A stretch of DNA of 64,000 nt, from assembly GCA_963691655.1 (NCBI GenBank), contig OY829326.1, positions 89,149,235 through 89,213,234 on the forward strand, read 5' to 3'. This DNA comes from Toxonevra muliebris. Its lineage: Eukaryota > Arthropoda > Insecta > Diptera > Pallopteridae. Shown here piece after piece: positions 1 through 12,335 of the stretch. A program made the translations under genes and the position numbers. Under the pieces are notes generated by a model. The model made no database searches. It worked only from the letters and a program-made list of their open reading frames with translations, and was not told the origin of the DNA. Positions within the stretch are counted from its first letter, which is position 1. The number at the start of each line of letters is the position of its first letter.

Positions 1-792
1 CCGATTAAGGCAACCGTGAATAGAAGTACGAACAACAACATAAATTTACAACCATGCGCACATTCTTATTTTCTGTATTTCATTTTCTACCTTTTTACGA
101 ACGACTTTCGTTCTTTCCTTTTCTCATTTTTACTCTTGCAGTGCGCACATGGTTTTAATTAACCATTTTGAAATTAAATAATTAGAAACTAAGGTATTGT
201 GAATATTGAAAATTGAGTTGAAATTTGTAATTGAATTATATTGAATTTCTAGATTTTTAAAGCTCATTCGCTTATCTCATTCGCTTATCTCGATCGCTTA
301 TTCTTCACAACGATAGGAATTAGCATGCATAAAGCACTTAGGTGCAAATAAAAGCAAGAGCTATTAAAACTTAGTGATCTTTTTGTTTTATTTCCAACAC
401 GGTCGTTCTCGTAACGTTTTATGGTCCACTAAAAAGTGTTTTATTTGAAATCACATGCGGAAGCGTTCAACAATTTTTAAAATTTGTATTTCCTTCCGTT
501 TCATTTCCATCGTAAGTACTCCCAAACAAATCAATATTATTAAAAAATTAATTATTAAAATTAAATACGTTATTATTTAAAATTAGTCCCAAGTATTTTT
601 GTGACGTACTCTGGTAATTTTAAATTCTTCAGTGTTACCTTTACTTTCAACCACTCTCTTGAGTTAAATGCGTTTTTATGTCCAGCGTCATCATAAGGCA
701 ATAAATTTCATCCAATTTACTTGTCAACTTTCACAGCCATAAATTTATGAGCCATCAGCAGCTCTGTAAAATAATGCAATGAATTGAGAATA
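1..792. other. AT-rich non-coding sequence, probably Tweety intron
   Basis: No credible coding exon was seen on either strand. The sequence is AT-rich and low in structure. Its only assignment is positional: the first Tweety exon visible downstream (11860) starts with an acceptor, so upstream DNA is likely intron of that gene, though the 5' exons lie outside the window and this cannot be proved. Confidence 0.4.
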
Positions 793-1505
793 TAAGTCAC
801 AAATGAATAATCATTTTTGGTTGTAGTTATTGAATAACATATTTGACTCCAGAATAAAAAATGTTATTTATTTGGAAAAGTCTTTTTTGGAGTCAATGGA
901 ATGCCATCTTTTTTTATAATCATGGGAATGCAAATCTTATGACTTTAAAATCATGTCTGTTTTGAAGTCACTTGAAGTCGCATGCAGTCACTTGGGTTCA
1001 ATTGGAATTTGAAATCAATTGGCGCCACTTGAAGAATTCCAATTATAGCTTCTCCCACAAATGAGTACTCAGTAAATACTCAGGTCTCTCAAATTGTTTC
1101 TCTCATAAATACTCAGGTCTCTCAAGTTTTGATTATTTCGTTTATTTAACTATGAGAGAAACAGTTAGGGAGACCTTAGCACGAGTCCAATAAGTTATTG
1201 TGGCATTGCTTAGACAATTGGTTTTGATTAAATGTATCTACAATTTCAAATCCCAATTGACTTCAAAACCTCAATTGAGTTCAAATGGCTGCATGTGACT
1301 TCAAGTAACTCCAAGCGTATTCAAGTGACTTCAAGTGGCTCCAAGTGACTTCAGAACAATCATGATTTTAAAGTCATAAGATTTGCATTCACATGTTTTC
1401 AAAAAAAGATTGAATTCCTTTAACTTCAAAAAAGACTTTTCTAAATGAATAAATGTGTTATTCAATAACTGCATTTATGAACTGTCGTTTATTAACTGTG
1501 ATTTC
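793..1505. repeat. Foldback (long inverted repeat) element
   Basis: Two arms of roughly 180-200 bp, about 800-1010 and 1290-1490, are inverted copies of each other with scattered mismatches. Both contain GTTATTGAATAAC near the outer end, then an AAAAGTCTTTTTTG block, then ATCTTATGACTTTAAAATCA. Inner parts carry short subrepeats of the type GACTTCAAGT. The loop (about 1040-1240) has two copies of AAATACTCAGGTCTCTCAA. This is the architecture of a foldback transposon or large MITE with no coding capacity. Exact ends and target duplication are uncertain. Confidence 0.75.
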
Positions 1506-3242
1506 AAGATATTACAATTAAATTGAATACATTCTTTTAGAGCTCTGGTCATCAGATGGGAATATCCTTTCATTAAGGCATGAATTATACATCTAAGTAT
1601 ACATTGAAATCTGTCTCTTTTCTTCTTCATTGTTCTCCCTTCACATTAAAAAATATTTACCAATAACACCATAAAAATATCATGTAATCACTTACTGTTT
1701 GCTGACTTTTGCACACAGCTGTACCTAAACGAGTATGCAGTGCAGCATGTGCAGTAGAAATCTTTACTGGTTGGCTTTGTGCCAACCTTGAAAATTGGAA
1801 ATTTGGGGTTTTAAACAATTGCCTTCAAAAATTTGTCTACTAATGCATTCTTTCCATTTTCTATTTAGTTTTTTGTTTTTTCGTGGTGTGGAAATACGAG
1901 AATTCCGTATGCTTTGTTTTGTTTTGTTTGTGTGTAAATAACAGCTGCCAACATGTTGCAAAGATGAGCACTTTGTGGTTTGGTTTTACTTGTTAGAATT
2001 TTGAACGGCATTGCATTGTTGTTAATGCCAATGCCGCCTTAACAGCAATTGTCGACACAAAAATTGCAGTTGCTATTACAAGAAAGACGTTGGGAAAGAC
2101 GGTTTGTTTTTATCCTTTATTTATTTTATTTTTTGTTATTTTATTTAATAAACTTCTGAGTTTAAAGAACTCATTCAATTAACTAGATGTGGTTGCTGTT
2201 GTTGTTTTTACTTTTTTAATGCTGATAACTTATGTTGAGAGTATGCTACACATTTGCTGCTTGTTTCATTAATGAAAAATTGCTTATACTTACGCCTAAA
2301 TTGACAAAGTCTGCCAAGAAGTAACTAGCAGAAACACTACAAGCCAATTTTATAGCTGATAGCTAGTTGGCATTTAAGTATCGATAATATTGCCTCATAA
2401 TTGGGTTTTAGCTGTTTCAAGTGCAGGGCTCAGAGATAGAGGAAAAGAGTCAATAGAAAAATTATTCAACTTATTCTCCTTGTTTATTTATCAAAATGCT
2501 CGTAGAGTAACTCACAACACCTATGGCGCTAGCTCCCGAACGTTGTATTGTCCCTGTTTTCATGATTGCCACTCAGATAAAAAAAATCAGCAATCAATTT
2601 TCCTGAATTACTTATCGTATTATCGACAGCAGCTTAATGAATAGAAATTGCTATTGTGGGCTGATTTTCTTTACAATGTGAATTCTTCAATAGGAATTAG
2701 TGGATTCTGTCCTTAACCAGAATTACTATACAACTACTAGCTCCTCCGCTTGGCCTTTCTGTGTCATACAGATTTTATCCTTGCATAACAAACTTGTTTG
2801 AAAAAAAATTGAACTTAAAACTTTGATACAAATTTCAGTTTCGCTTTCATTTTTATTTGATCATAAACTTGACTTCAGCTGATTTGGCTTTATCAGCTCA
2901 AATTTGCAACACAAATATTTTTTTTTAAATTCTATGAACCCAAAATAACGCAATGGAACAGTTTTTTTGCATGAGAGCAATTCCCACAAAACATGAAAGG
3001 GGCGTGTTTCTGAAAACGAAATGGTATCTGAAAGGTATCAGGATAATTTTTGGGTCGGGGAATTAAATTTTACTATTTGTTATGCCCAATACCTCCAATA
3101 GGGCCCATTGAACTTCTTTTTTAGGGGGTGTAGTTTTTTTTTTAAAGGGCAAGAGAATTTCTAACTCAAGATCGAAATAGTGTATAACATTTACTGTATT
3201 GTAATGATAAGAAAAAAAATTGTTTGTAAATTTAAATTAATG
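1506..3242. other. Non-coding AT-rich stretch
   Basis: Only short open frames without protein-like composition are present. CA- and T-rich runs occur, but no exon, RNA gene or clear transposon end was recognised. Probably intron of the Tweety gene. Confidence 0.4.
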
Positions 3243-4369
3243 TACAGGTAAACCTCGCTTAACACGTACTTCTTATAGTATGGCCTCGCTCTAACACGTT
3301 TCACATATTGCGACATATTTTCGTTTATCACGGTAAAAATCTCGTTCTATCACGGTATTCAACACCTGCTTTGTTTTTTGCAATTTTTTGGCGACATTTG
3401 TCAAAGGTGAACTTGATTGTACTCGACATGGGTTCACTAAAAGATAATTTACTTGTTCAAATATAACTCGATTTGAAAAAACATTTTTCATTTTAAATAA
3501 ATTAAATTGAATTACCTACAACTCTACGTACTTTAATTTTAAAAAAAAATCAGGGACTCTCACGGTTATGCGTTTTATAGTACAAATCAAATATTAAAAG
3601 TTATTTTATGACTTTTATAGTAATAGGCTAAATAAAACGATAAATTGTTGACTTTTATGATATTTGGCAAGAAATAACAGTTATATTTGACTTTTATTTT
3701 GTCGGGCAAAAAAAAAAAACAGTTATGTTGTGACTTTTATTTTGTTGGCCAAACCGAACCAATTACTTTATGACTTTTCAGCTCATCTGCCCGCATATTA
3801 TGGGTAAAAAAAATTTTAATTTTTAAATTCCGAACAACTGCTGCAATGACCAAAGTAGGTGTAAAAATAGATAGGCTTTGGAGTATGAAATATTAAAGTA
3901 AAGGGGATCGAAAGAATTCTGAAACCATTAGAAAGGTCTCTTCGTGTACTTTTCGAAAATGTATTGTTCTTTGCATGACCGATGCCTAGATTCGAAGTTA
4001 TTGCCAATTTTGTATTCCAGTTCGTATCCAATATACATACTTACATATGGGCAAAGGTCATATAATGGAATGAAGCGGATCGCTATGTATTGTATACCGT
4101 TGAAAAGGTCTCATCGAGTACTTTTCAAAAATATATAACACCATGTATCTTCGTCTTCGATAAGGGTTGACCATTTATTTTTGTCCAAAAAAATAAAAGT
4201 CATAAAATAACTGGTTCGTTTTGGCCAACAAAATAAAAGTCATAAAATAACATAAACAACTGTTTTTTTTTTTTTTTTTTTTTTTTTGCCCGAGAAAATA
4301 AAAGTCAAATATAACTATTATTTCTTGCCAAAAATCATGAAAGTCAATAATGTACCGTTTTATTTAGCC

Positions 4370-5669
4370 TAAAGCACGGTTCACGCCAAATTGGCACGCT
4401 TTGTTGTGGTCACCACGTCGCCCCTAGTCATAAGAACAACAAATTTTTTACTAGGATTTGTTTACAATACCGTTACCGTTAGTTGATAAATTTTTCATAT
4501 TAATTGATCGCAAGTTGGTAATTGTTTGCATAGTGGAAGCTGCTAATAGAAAATTGATTGTGAACAAATTTATTGAAAATCCGTCGTGGTCTGGTTCAAA
4601 GATTGCGAAATTGTTAAATATCTCCAAAAGAACGGTATGTAGAGTTATAAAACGATATAAAGAAACTCTTAGTGTTGAAAGAGCTAAAAAAGTTGTGAAC
4701 AAAACGGTAACCACCAACCTAAAATTAAAGGCAAAGATCTTGAGGTCCATCAAAGGCCATCCCAGACTATCGGATAGCGATCGTGCCAAAAAATTCAATA
4801 CCAGCAAAAGTACTGCTAGACGAATACGCACAAAAGCTGAGCTAAAGTGCTATCGTGCTATAAAATATCCAAATAGAACAGACAAACCGAATTTGCTGGC
4901 CAAAAAACGGGATCGTCTTCTTTATAATAATGTTTTGACCAAATTCAATGGATGCATTATTGTGGATGACGAATCATACGTAAAATTTGATCTTAAACAG
5001 CTTCCAGGTCAAAAATTTTATATGGCAACGAATCGTGGTAATGTACCCTCAAAATTCAAGTACATAAAATAGATAAATTTGCAAAGAAAGCAATGGTGTG
5101 AAAGGCTATTTTCACCTGTGGTCTCAAATCCAGGGCATTTGTGACATCCTCTTCTATGACGTCTCATATTTACATCAAAGAGTGCGTTTCGAAACGACTA
5201 TTGCCATTTGTTCGTCACCACCATTCGCCAGTGAAGTTTTGGCCTGATTTAGCCAGTTGCCACTATTCTAACAAAACCATGGATTGGTATCAGACAAATA
5301 AAGTAGATGTAGTGCCCAAATATATGAATCCACCCAATTGCCCCAGCTTCGACCGATCGAAAAATACTGGGCTATTACAAAATATAAGTTGAAGAAAAAT
5401 GCAGGTATTGTGAAAAATGTGAATTCAATGTTACTAAAATGAAACCAAATAGCCGCAAAAGTATCCAGAGCGGATGTTCAAAGGTTGATGGGGTCCATTA
5501 AAAGGAATACCCGGAACTTTTTACACAACAAAGAAACTTAAATCTTTTAATATTATAGTATTAAAACACAATATTAAACTTATCATTTAATGCATTATTT
5601 GTTATTCTGAGTGTTCTGGGTAAAAAGATACAGCAACTTTCCTGCGTGCCAAATTTGAACCGCGCTTTA
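4370..5669 (+). mobile_element. Mariner-like element (Tc1/mariner), decayed
   Basis: The element is about 1.3 kb, the usual mariner length, with TA at both borders (4370-4371 and 5668-5669). Inverted ends of about 25 bp both show AAAGCRCGGTTCA followed by AATTGGCACGC or AATTTGGCACGC. It encloses the transposase pseudogene described separately. It sits in the right arm of a foldback repeat, so it is younger than that repeat. Confidence 0.85.
4458..5540 (+). pseudogene. Mariner-like transposase pseudogene
   Basis: The first open segment (4458-5072, about 204 codons, no ATG at its start) has an N-terminal helix-turn-helix (GSKIAKLLNISKRTVCRVIK) and then a DDE-type first catalytic region, VDDESYVKFD. 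It stops at 5072. The reading continues in another frame from about 5094, through FWPDLASCHYS, which should hold the second catalytic Asp, and MNPPNCP. A further one-base shift near 5345 restores QLRPIEKYWAITKYKLKK, typical of the region after the third catalytic residue. At least two frameshifts make it non-functional. Members of the family cut and paste at TA dinucleotides. The subgroup (DD34D, DD41D or other) could not be decided by eye. Confidence 0.85.
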
Positions 5670-6330
5670 TTACGATAAAAGTAATGAATTTAAAAGTCAT
5701 TTAGCACCCTATTTTCATATTCTGCTGTCGCAAGGAAGATCTGAAATAGTTTAGCAAAATGTATGAAGCAATTAAGCCATCTAGTGTGCATACATATATA
5801 CATTAGACTGCATACAAAAAAAAATAGTGAAATTTTGTGAGTGCATTTTGAGGAAAAGTGTGCACTTGGCTTCATTTAGACATCTTAAAATTTTCAGGAA
5901 AAAGATGGAAATTTAAAAGTTTCCAGGCTCGATGTTTTGCCTGGAAAATAAATTTGTTAGTGGTTGCAAAAAAAAAACTCTCTTTTAGAAGCACCACGAA
6001 GGCTTTGTTTTGCCCTTCGTTGTATATGTTATGGATTAGATAATGTACTGATGTACGTAAAAGAACGTTGAACTAGACGCGTCTCCAGTTTTTGGTGCAA
6101 AAACAAGAGAAAAAATGAAAAATTCCCAAGTTTAGGCGATCGATCGATATTTTTGTTTATTTTCTTATCTACTTATGTCTAAATGTCTGAAAAATTAAGA
6201 AACAACATTTATTTTTGGGTGTCTTTTAAGACCCTCTTTTGCACTGGTTCCGTGTATCGTTTAACACGATGTCGGTTAACATGGCGTTTTCCTGGAACGT
6301 AACCCCTGTGTTAAGCAAGGTCTACCCGTA

Positions 6331-9300
6331 TTTTTAAAATGTAGTCTACTTTTTGACTCATTGAAATGAAATCAATTGAGCACGTAACTCTTCTACATAA
6401 ATTAAATTAATTTTTTCGAGTTCTTTTTGCTTTCTGAATCTGTTTGTTTATAGTACCGGTTGGTTTGGATATTTTTCAGTTTCAGAATCGTCTTCTGTAT
6501 CGAACAGTGAAACACCTTCTTCATTATCTACCTTCTCATTACTATCACTTTCTTTCAGGTTTTGTTCAGGTCACCAAGAAAGATTAGCATGCCTGGAGCT
6601 TAATGTTTGATATTCAACTTCCATCGGTTTGACTACCTGGTATAATGTTTCACCATTCGCTTGGCAACTGGCATTCGAAATAGTCCATGTGTTGGTGAAA
6701 AAATGTAAAGTAAAAAATTGCTCAGTGACCCTTCACCTCTAACAGAGGTCGTAGAAAAAATTAATGCCAAAAATGAATATCTCGACCCCAAAAAGAGATT
6801 AATTTTTAATTTAAGATTAAAATTAATTTTCCAAAGGAGGGTTTTAATTTTTTTCGCCCTTAAAATTTTTTTGTTTTTTTTTTTTTTTTTTTGATTCATG
6901 ATCAAAACATATGAGATTTTCATCAGATCTTACCTTCAAAACCCCTTCTAAGACCCTCTAACGCTTCATTTTCACCTCATTTCCTGTACCTCATTACAAA
7001 TATCAGCCCATATTAAATTACCACCTTCTTAAGGTTATGACTATGCCGTGTTCAGCGACTCGTCCCTTCCATTTTTTTGGAGGGTGCTCTGGTGCTAGAT
7101 CTCACTCCCTACAATTCTGTCACATATTTTTTTCTTCTGTCATTAAAAACCAAAACACCGAAACTAAAATTTCATACACCATATGTACATTTAATGTTGA
7201 ATTGCTGCTGCCTTGTTTTTCGTTCCTCTCAAATTTCTTCTATAACGACAGATAATACTAAATGTTTGTCTCAATACCTTTTACATCATACGCCTCTAGA
7301 GCCATCCATCTTCAGCATCAGCCATCACCTTCGATAGTTGAAGGTCTTACTCACCCATAATTTACTCATACTGCTTTCTGAAACATAATCAACATCATCA
7401 CGTTTTATTGTTAATGAAGGTAATTAAAAGTGGTAAATTAAATTCCTGCACTTGTGCCACATTAAAACGCAACGAACTGTGCATTATTTAGACAGCTGCA
7501 CATAGAGGAGCAATAGGAGCAAGTAGCAGCAACAAGAAGGAGCAACTGCAGAAACGTAACACAGACAGACTAACTAGTTGTGTTGTTGCAACTGCTGCTG
7601 CATTATAAAAGTTTTCTCACTTATTCTTTATTTTTATGATGTCGATGATGATGTAATAGCGTTAATGTTGAATACCGGATGTGGAAGTTTTGCGTTAATT
7701 CCATTTCACAAACAACAACAACAGCAACTAGAATTACAATAATTTTCATTAGATTTATGAGGAAAGAAACAAACTTTTAAAAGCATTTTATGAATGACAT
7801 GACTTGAGTAAAATTAATTTTCTTATACACACTACATTCACATACATAAGTAATGTATGAAAAAAAATGTAAATGAAACTCAATTGCAAGTTGGAAAAGT
7901 TTTCAAATAGCTCAATTTTCAAATTTGAGACGTGCATGTGAGTATCATTGGCAGAAATTTTGCACAATTGTTGTTGTGGTGTATGTAATTGTATGCCGTC
8001 CATGTACACTTTACATTTTACCTATTTTAGTTTCGCCGATAATTCAGCTTCGGTTCTTCGACTATTCGGCCTAAAAAAGCATGTTTGGCAAAAAATAGCC
8101 GAATTTTTAGCTGAAGTTTTTTGCCAAAGATTACACTGTGTGACAGTGAAAATATACTTTCCTCGAGACATAACTCAAATTATAGGTAGAGTCAAATAGA
8201 AAAAAAACCGCATACTTAGAATTTTGAATTGATCCTCAAAATCTGGATTTAAGGCCGAAAAACCGATTTTTAATAGGTTAAAGCATATACTTGCCCCTAA
8301 CTTTATTTTGATTTATCCGATGAGTAAATTTTTATTTAACTCTTTCATACCCATGTTGCGTTTATGCAACATTCACTTTTATGTGGCATAAATAAGGTGG
8401 TTAACGATTTTCACTATTAACTTTATTTGTATTCGGTTCTGTTAAGTATTCTTCACGTTTACTGATTGACGAACAATTGAAATTTCTTACCTAAGTCATT
8501 TTTTTCTTATTTTTTGTCTTTGAAGTCCAGCAAAAAAACTAAGTCCAAAAATTTTTGGTAAAATAGATGAAAAAACTCTAAATATTTTTTCAAAATCCGT
8601 GCAAAATAAGTCGAATTCTATATTACACTAGTTTACATGAAAAATAAACCAGAAGACCTACTGAATATTTGCCGAGTTAATAGTAAATAAAGTAAAATAA
8701 TCCATTTATAGTGATCTAATGAAATTAATAAAACAAAACAACAAAACAGTATTTCAATAACCGAGGACCGCAAACACAGCTATATGCGTTAACAATCGGA
8801 GCGATAGAGATGGAAAACTATTGATGGGAATATCGATAGTCCATGACTATCGTGACCATCGATAGTTTCCGAAACTCATTTGTCATTAATTCTCATTTTT
8901 CATACAAAATTACACGAAATTATGATTATACGACAGTATATGAAGAGACTTGGAAATATTTTTTTTTTAGATTTTTACAAAAAACTTAATATGCGCGATA
9001 ATTTTTCGTCACAAAATAACACTTGTACACATAAAAATAACTATAAGCAACAATCGTGTGATCGCAGAAAGGGCAAACTGACCACAAATTATGTTTTTAT
9101 TCCCTCTTCAAGTCTGCCAAATAATTAAAAAAATAAATAAATTTGCACTTATCGATTAATTAAAATGGAGTGATGGCTGCCTCAGGGCGACCTTACGGGT
9201 TAGAGGTAGTGATAATACTTTTCATTCGATTCAAGTACTTTTTTTACTCGATGCTATACCATAAGTATTTTACTTGGTATAGGAAAAAAGGATCAGTATC

Positions 9301-11859
9301 GGATACTCGATACTTTTGGAAAATATTTATTTAAAAAAACTGAAATATTGCTATAAAATATTTAAAATTGTGGATCGTTTTAAAATATTTTACAACAGTC
9401 AATAATATATTTTAAAATGCTACTGCAGAATTATTCAATATGCACATTCAAAATCTTTCAGTCCACATTGCAATATTCATGTAGAACATAATGTTAAACC
9501 GTTACATTGAAATAAAATATTTTTAACGAGCTATATCTGTTGATTAGTTTTCCTTCTATTATTATATATTTTTTAGCGATTTGCATCTAAAAATAATAAA
9601 TATCATATATTGAAGTTAACGTCATTTCTATTTGATTCACGTGTTTCTAGTATAAATATCTCAAAACTAAAATGTATAGGCGAAAAACTCGTGTTGAGTA
9701 GTGTTAACTGTATGTTCAACCATGTTGTATCACAATGGGCCGTTCTAGCCTGAATGTATTCCTCGACAGCCACTTAAAAAAAAGAGTACTCTTTAAACGA
9801 GTCTCTTTAAAAGAGTATTCGATACAAATACATATTCCATACTTTTTACCGAAATTTTCGGTAGCATCGATACTTTTATTTGATACAAGTAATGAGTTGG
9901 GTGTTTTTTTTTTTTTTTTTTTTTTTGAATCTCGCTAATTTAAGCAAATTAATTTTTATTAGTTGATTTTTGCAGTTAAAAAATAAAATGGAAAATTTTT
10001 TAATAAGAAATAAAAGAAAACGTATGTTTTTATCTGCAGTTTTTGTGCGTAAATATTAATGTATTAATTGTTGTATTTATTGGTAGAACCTAAATTATTA
10101 AATTCAAATATTTAATTAAAATTAGAAAATTTAGGTGTGAGTGTTTGTCTAAGCGCGAAGAAGGAGCCGTTAGATATGCTTGGTGCAAATGAAATATTAC
10201 AAAAGATCCTTCATTAATGCACCCTAAATCAATTAGAGTTTATGTTTCAAGTTGGGCCCAAATAGTCATAGGTTCTAGGAGAGGGTTGTAGGAATAGAAG
10301 CAGAAAATAAAAGAACTAGCCTGCTTAACTGACCCAGGTGTAGCTAATTCTTCCGTTATTACCACGTTTATATCAACTCGCTTTCAATGGTGTCTGTCTG
10401 TCAGTCTGTTCGGTACAAATCTTGCAATCGATTTTAAACTAACTTCCCGATGAGCTAGAGACTTGAAATTTTAAATATAGTTCAGAACTGGAAGACAATG
10501 CAATATGAAGTATCTAAAATATATATAAATATAATAATATTTAAAATATTAGCATCCGAAGTTTTTCAATTTTTTTCATTGATCAAAGCATGCAATATGA
10601 AATTGATAGATGAATAGTTCACTTAAGTCGCTACCAATTTTACCTCTATCCATAAGCGTCCCACGCTTTTCGTTTTAAATCATGCAAATATTTTCAGACC
10701 AATAAAATTCATAATTACATACTTTCAAGACAATCTGTATGGGGTTATGAATCTGTTTGGTGTTATAAATATGTATGGGGCAAGAAGAAATTATTTTATA
10801 CTTTAAAAATTCTCCATATGAACCAAAACGCGGGCTGGAGCGTTTTTTCACGTTTGTGTATCGTTTGTTTTTTTTTTTTTGCTTATTCATAAACTTTATT
10901 TCGATGACTAATAATTTCAAAGGTATGGCCATGTGAAAACTTACTGGTACGTTACGCATTTTGGGGAAACCCTGTTCTTGTAGCGAAGCATTTCACAATT
11001 TCTATGATCTATTTCCAAGGTAAAGGATCGTGGAAAATACAGCAATAGGAAACATTTATTCAGTTTACGTAGAATTAGCAGAATTCTCAAACTATCGATA
11101 GTCGAATCTATCGATAGTTTTCCACCTTTACATTTGACATTCGAAAATAATAATAAGAAAACGATATAAAAGAAAATACATAAAAAGAAAATAAGGTTGC
11201 TATATCTTTATTCAGGCTGACAGAACAATGAAATGTTGAATGTTGACAATAAAGTCCAACTTAATACTTAAATTTGTACCTACAGTTAAGCCAAACACGC
11301 TCTTGTTGAAAAGACTGTATCTTAGTAAAAATAGATTCAACTCAAAATATTTTTGAACCAGGTATATTCCCTATATTTGCTACCTCGAACAAATTTACAC
11401 TTTTGTATCTATTATACCACCCAGAAAATCTACTGTTGGCGGAATCTCCACCAGTCTTGAAAGTTAAAGCATTCACTTCAAACTCTTTTTTATTTTCGCA
11501 GCTTCTACATTAGTTAGGGTCTGCACTTGCAATAGTCGAGTCTATTTTACCAATGGCACAAAAACCTGTAAATACTCCAGGTAGAACTTGAACTTGATTC
11601 TTCTTAGCTCACTGAAGCTCGGGTATCTTCGTTCTATTTATAAGTGCACTAAACCATTTTAGACTTCTTAAGTATTTAACAGGCTCTTCATATCAGAGAA
11701 GGAAAAGGCAGAGGTAATCAGCTGAACAAATATCTGCATAATTCATTTGCAAATCGCCAGTACAAGTATTTCAATGCCCTAAGCTCATTCCCACTTGATG
11801 TAAAAAAATTTCAATATTGACTTTATAATAAATTCTTTTATTTTTCCTTTCCTTTACAG
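6331..11859. other. Long non-coding interval, probable Tweety intron
   Basis: No exon was recognised. Contents seen: a minus-strand fragment at about 6470-6575 reading as an acidic peptide; a poly-T tract at 6878; an opa-like CAA/CAG patch at 7530-7740; a diverged repeat at 8131-8420 that resembles 35778-36000; two clusters of ATCGATAG-type sites (8830-8872 and 11093-11122); a SINE 3' tail at 9727-9775; and a piece at 10363-10405 repeated near 26900. The interval ends at a strong polypyrimidine tract (11834-11859) before the first Tweety exon. Confidence 0.5.
9727..9775 (+). repeat. SINE 3'-tail fragment
   Basis: TATCACAATGGGCCGTTC and the following CTCGACAGCCACT match the 3' tail of the full-length SINE at 57779-58080 (read on the minus strand). 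Only the tail is present, so this is a 5'-truncated or independently mobilised copy. Confidence 0.6.
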
Positions 11860-11978
11860 CGAAGTCCATACGTATACTTTCTGAACTGTGGCACCTTGCG
11901 AAATCGATTCATTTTACGCTTAAATGAATCGCGTGACTTGGTGGAACGTGCGCGGGACTCAATTTATTTGATATCAAG
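11860..11978 (+). CDS. Tweety-family anion channel, internal coding exon
   Basis: The exon is bounded by a TTTCCTTTACAG acceptor and an AAG|GTAAGT donor. It starts in phase 0 and ends two bases into a codon: SPYVYFLNCGTLRNRF, then LRLNESRDLVERARDSIYLIS. It is 39 codons plus 2 nt and joins in frame to the exon at 12063. Tweety (TTYH) proteins are plasma-membrane proteins with five transmembrane segments, reported as volume- or Ca2+-regulated anion channels; this segment would belong to the large extracellular loop before the last membrane helix. Earlier exons lie upstream, most likely outside the window. The gene resembles the fly Tweety genes (tty, CG3638), but which paralogue this is could not be settled from the partial protein. 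Confidence 0.85.
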
Positions 11979-12062
11979 GTAAGTTGCAGTTACTATGGTT
12001 TATCGTAAGAAAATTCTATTTTAGGTTCTTCTTTTCAAACTTTCTTTAATTTTCATGTTCAG

Positions 12063-12335
12063 AATGAGTCAAGAAACTTATCCGCGCATTAATGTACAAA
12101 ATACGCTCGAGGCTATGGAAAGTGTCCTGGAAGAGACAAAACGTAATCTCACTGTACTTTCGGCAACGCTCGATCGTCGCGCCATCGATCGGCACTATGC
12201 CGATGCACTGCGTGGACTCTGCAGTGGCGGTCTTCTAGGATTGAGCTTAATGATGGTCGCCGGCTTACTAACATCATTTTTGTTAACAATATTAGTTTAT
12301 GCGGACTCGCATGCATGGATCTATTTAACAAAACG
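12063..12335 (+). CDS. Tweety-family channel, exon with the last membrane helix
   Basis: The acceptor is TTTTCATGTTCAG and the donor ACG|GTAAGT. The reading continues from the previous exon (AG|A) as RMSQETYPRINVQNTLEAM. The family hallmark follows: TLDRRAIDRHYADALRGLC corresponds to the vertebrate TTYH stretch ALDRR-VDRDYTNALRGLC. Then comes a hydrophobic helix, GLLGLSLMMVAGLLTSFLLT, the fifth transmembrane segment, and a short basic end (LTKR). The exon ends two bases into an Arg codon. Two downstream acceptors (12550, 18798) both supply one base and keep the frame, so this is the branch point for alternative C-termini. Confidence 0.9.

Larger units (their letters stand above)
3590..5700. 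repeat. Foldback/MITE with long arms, split by a mariner insertion
   Basis: The left arm (about 3590-3790) and right arm (4187-4371, continuing at 5670-5700) are inverted copies containing serial GACTTTTATTTTGT-type subrepeats, a GGCAAGAAATAA block and AGGCTAAATAAAACG. The right arm is interrupted exactly where the 1.3 kb mariner-like element sits: the sequence ...TTAGCC|TA before it and TTACGATAAAAGT after it rejoin to match the left arm TATTACTATAAAAGT in reverse. The interior has direct-repeat pieces (AAAGGTCTC near 3930 and 4105). Confidence 0.7.
3245..6328. mobile_element. Outer DNA transposon with TA target site, host of nested insertions
   Basis: The left end TA|CAGGTAAACCTCGCTTAAC (TA at 3243-3244) pairs with an inverted right end whose reverse complement reads TA|CGGGTAGACCTTGCTTAAC (TA at 6329-6330). 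About 19 of 23 bases agree, and both ends abut TA, the Tc1/mariner/pogo target. Internal repeats of AACACG near both ends support a common origin. No transposase belonging to this element was recognised; its middle is occupied by a foldback element and a mariner-like element. A minus-strand acidic peptide fragment just outside at about 6470-6575 may or may not be related. Confidence 0.65.

Noticed and set aside
4451..4831. Minus-strand open frame of 126 codons over the mariner
   Set aside because: Shadow of the + strand transposase, which has the recognisable helix-turn-helix and catalytic motifs.
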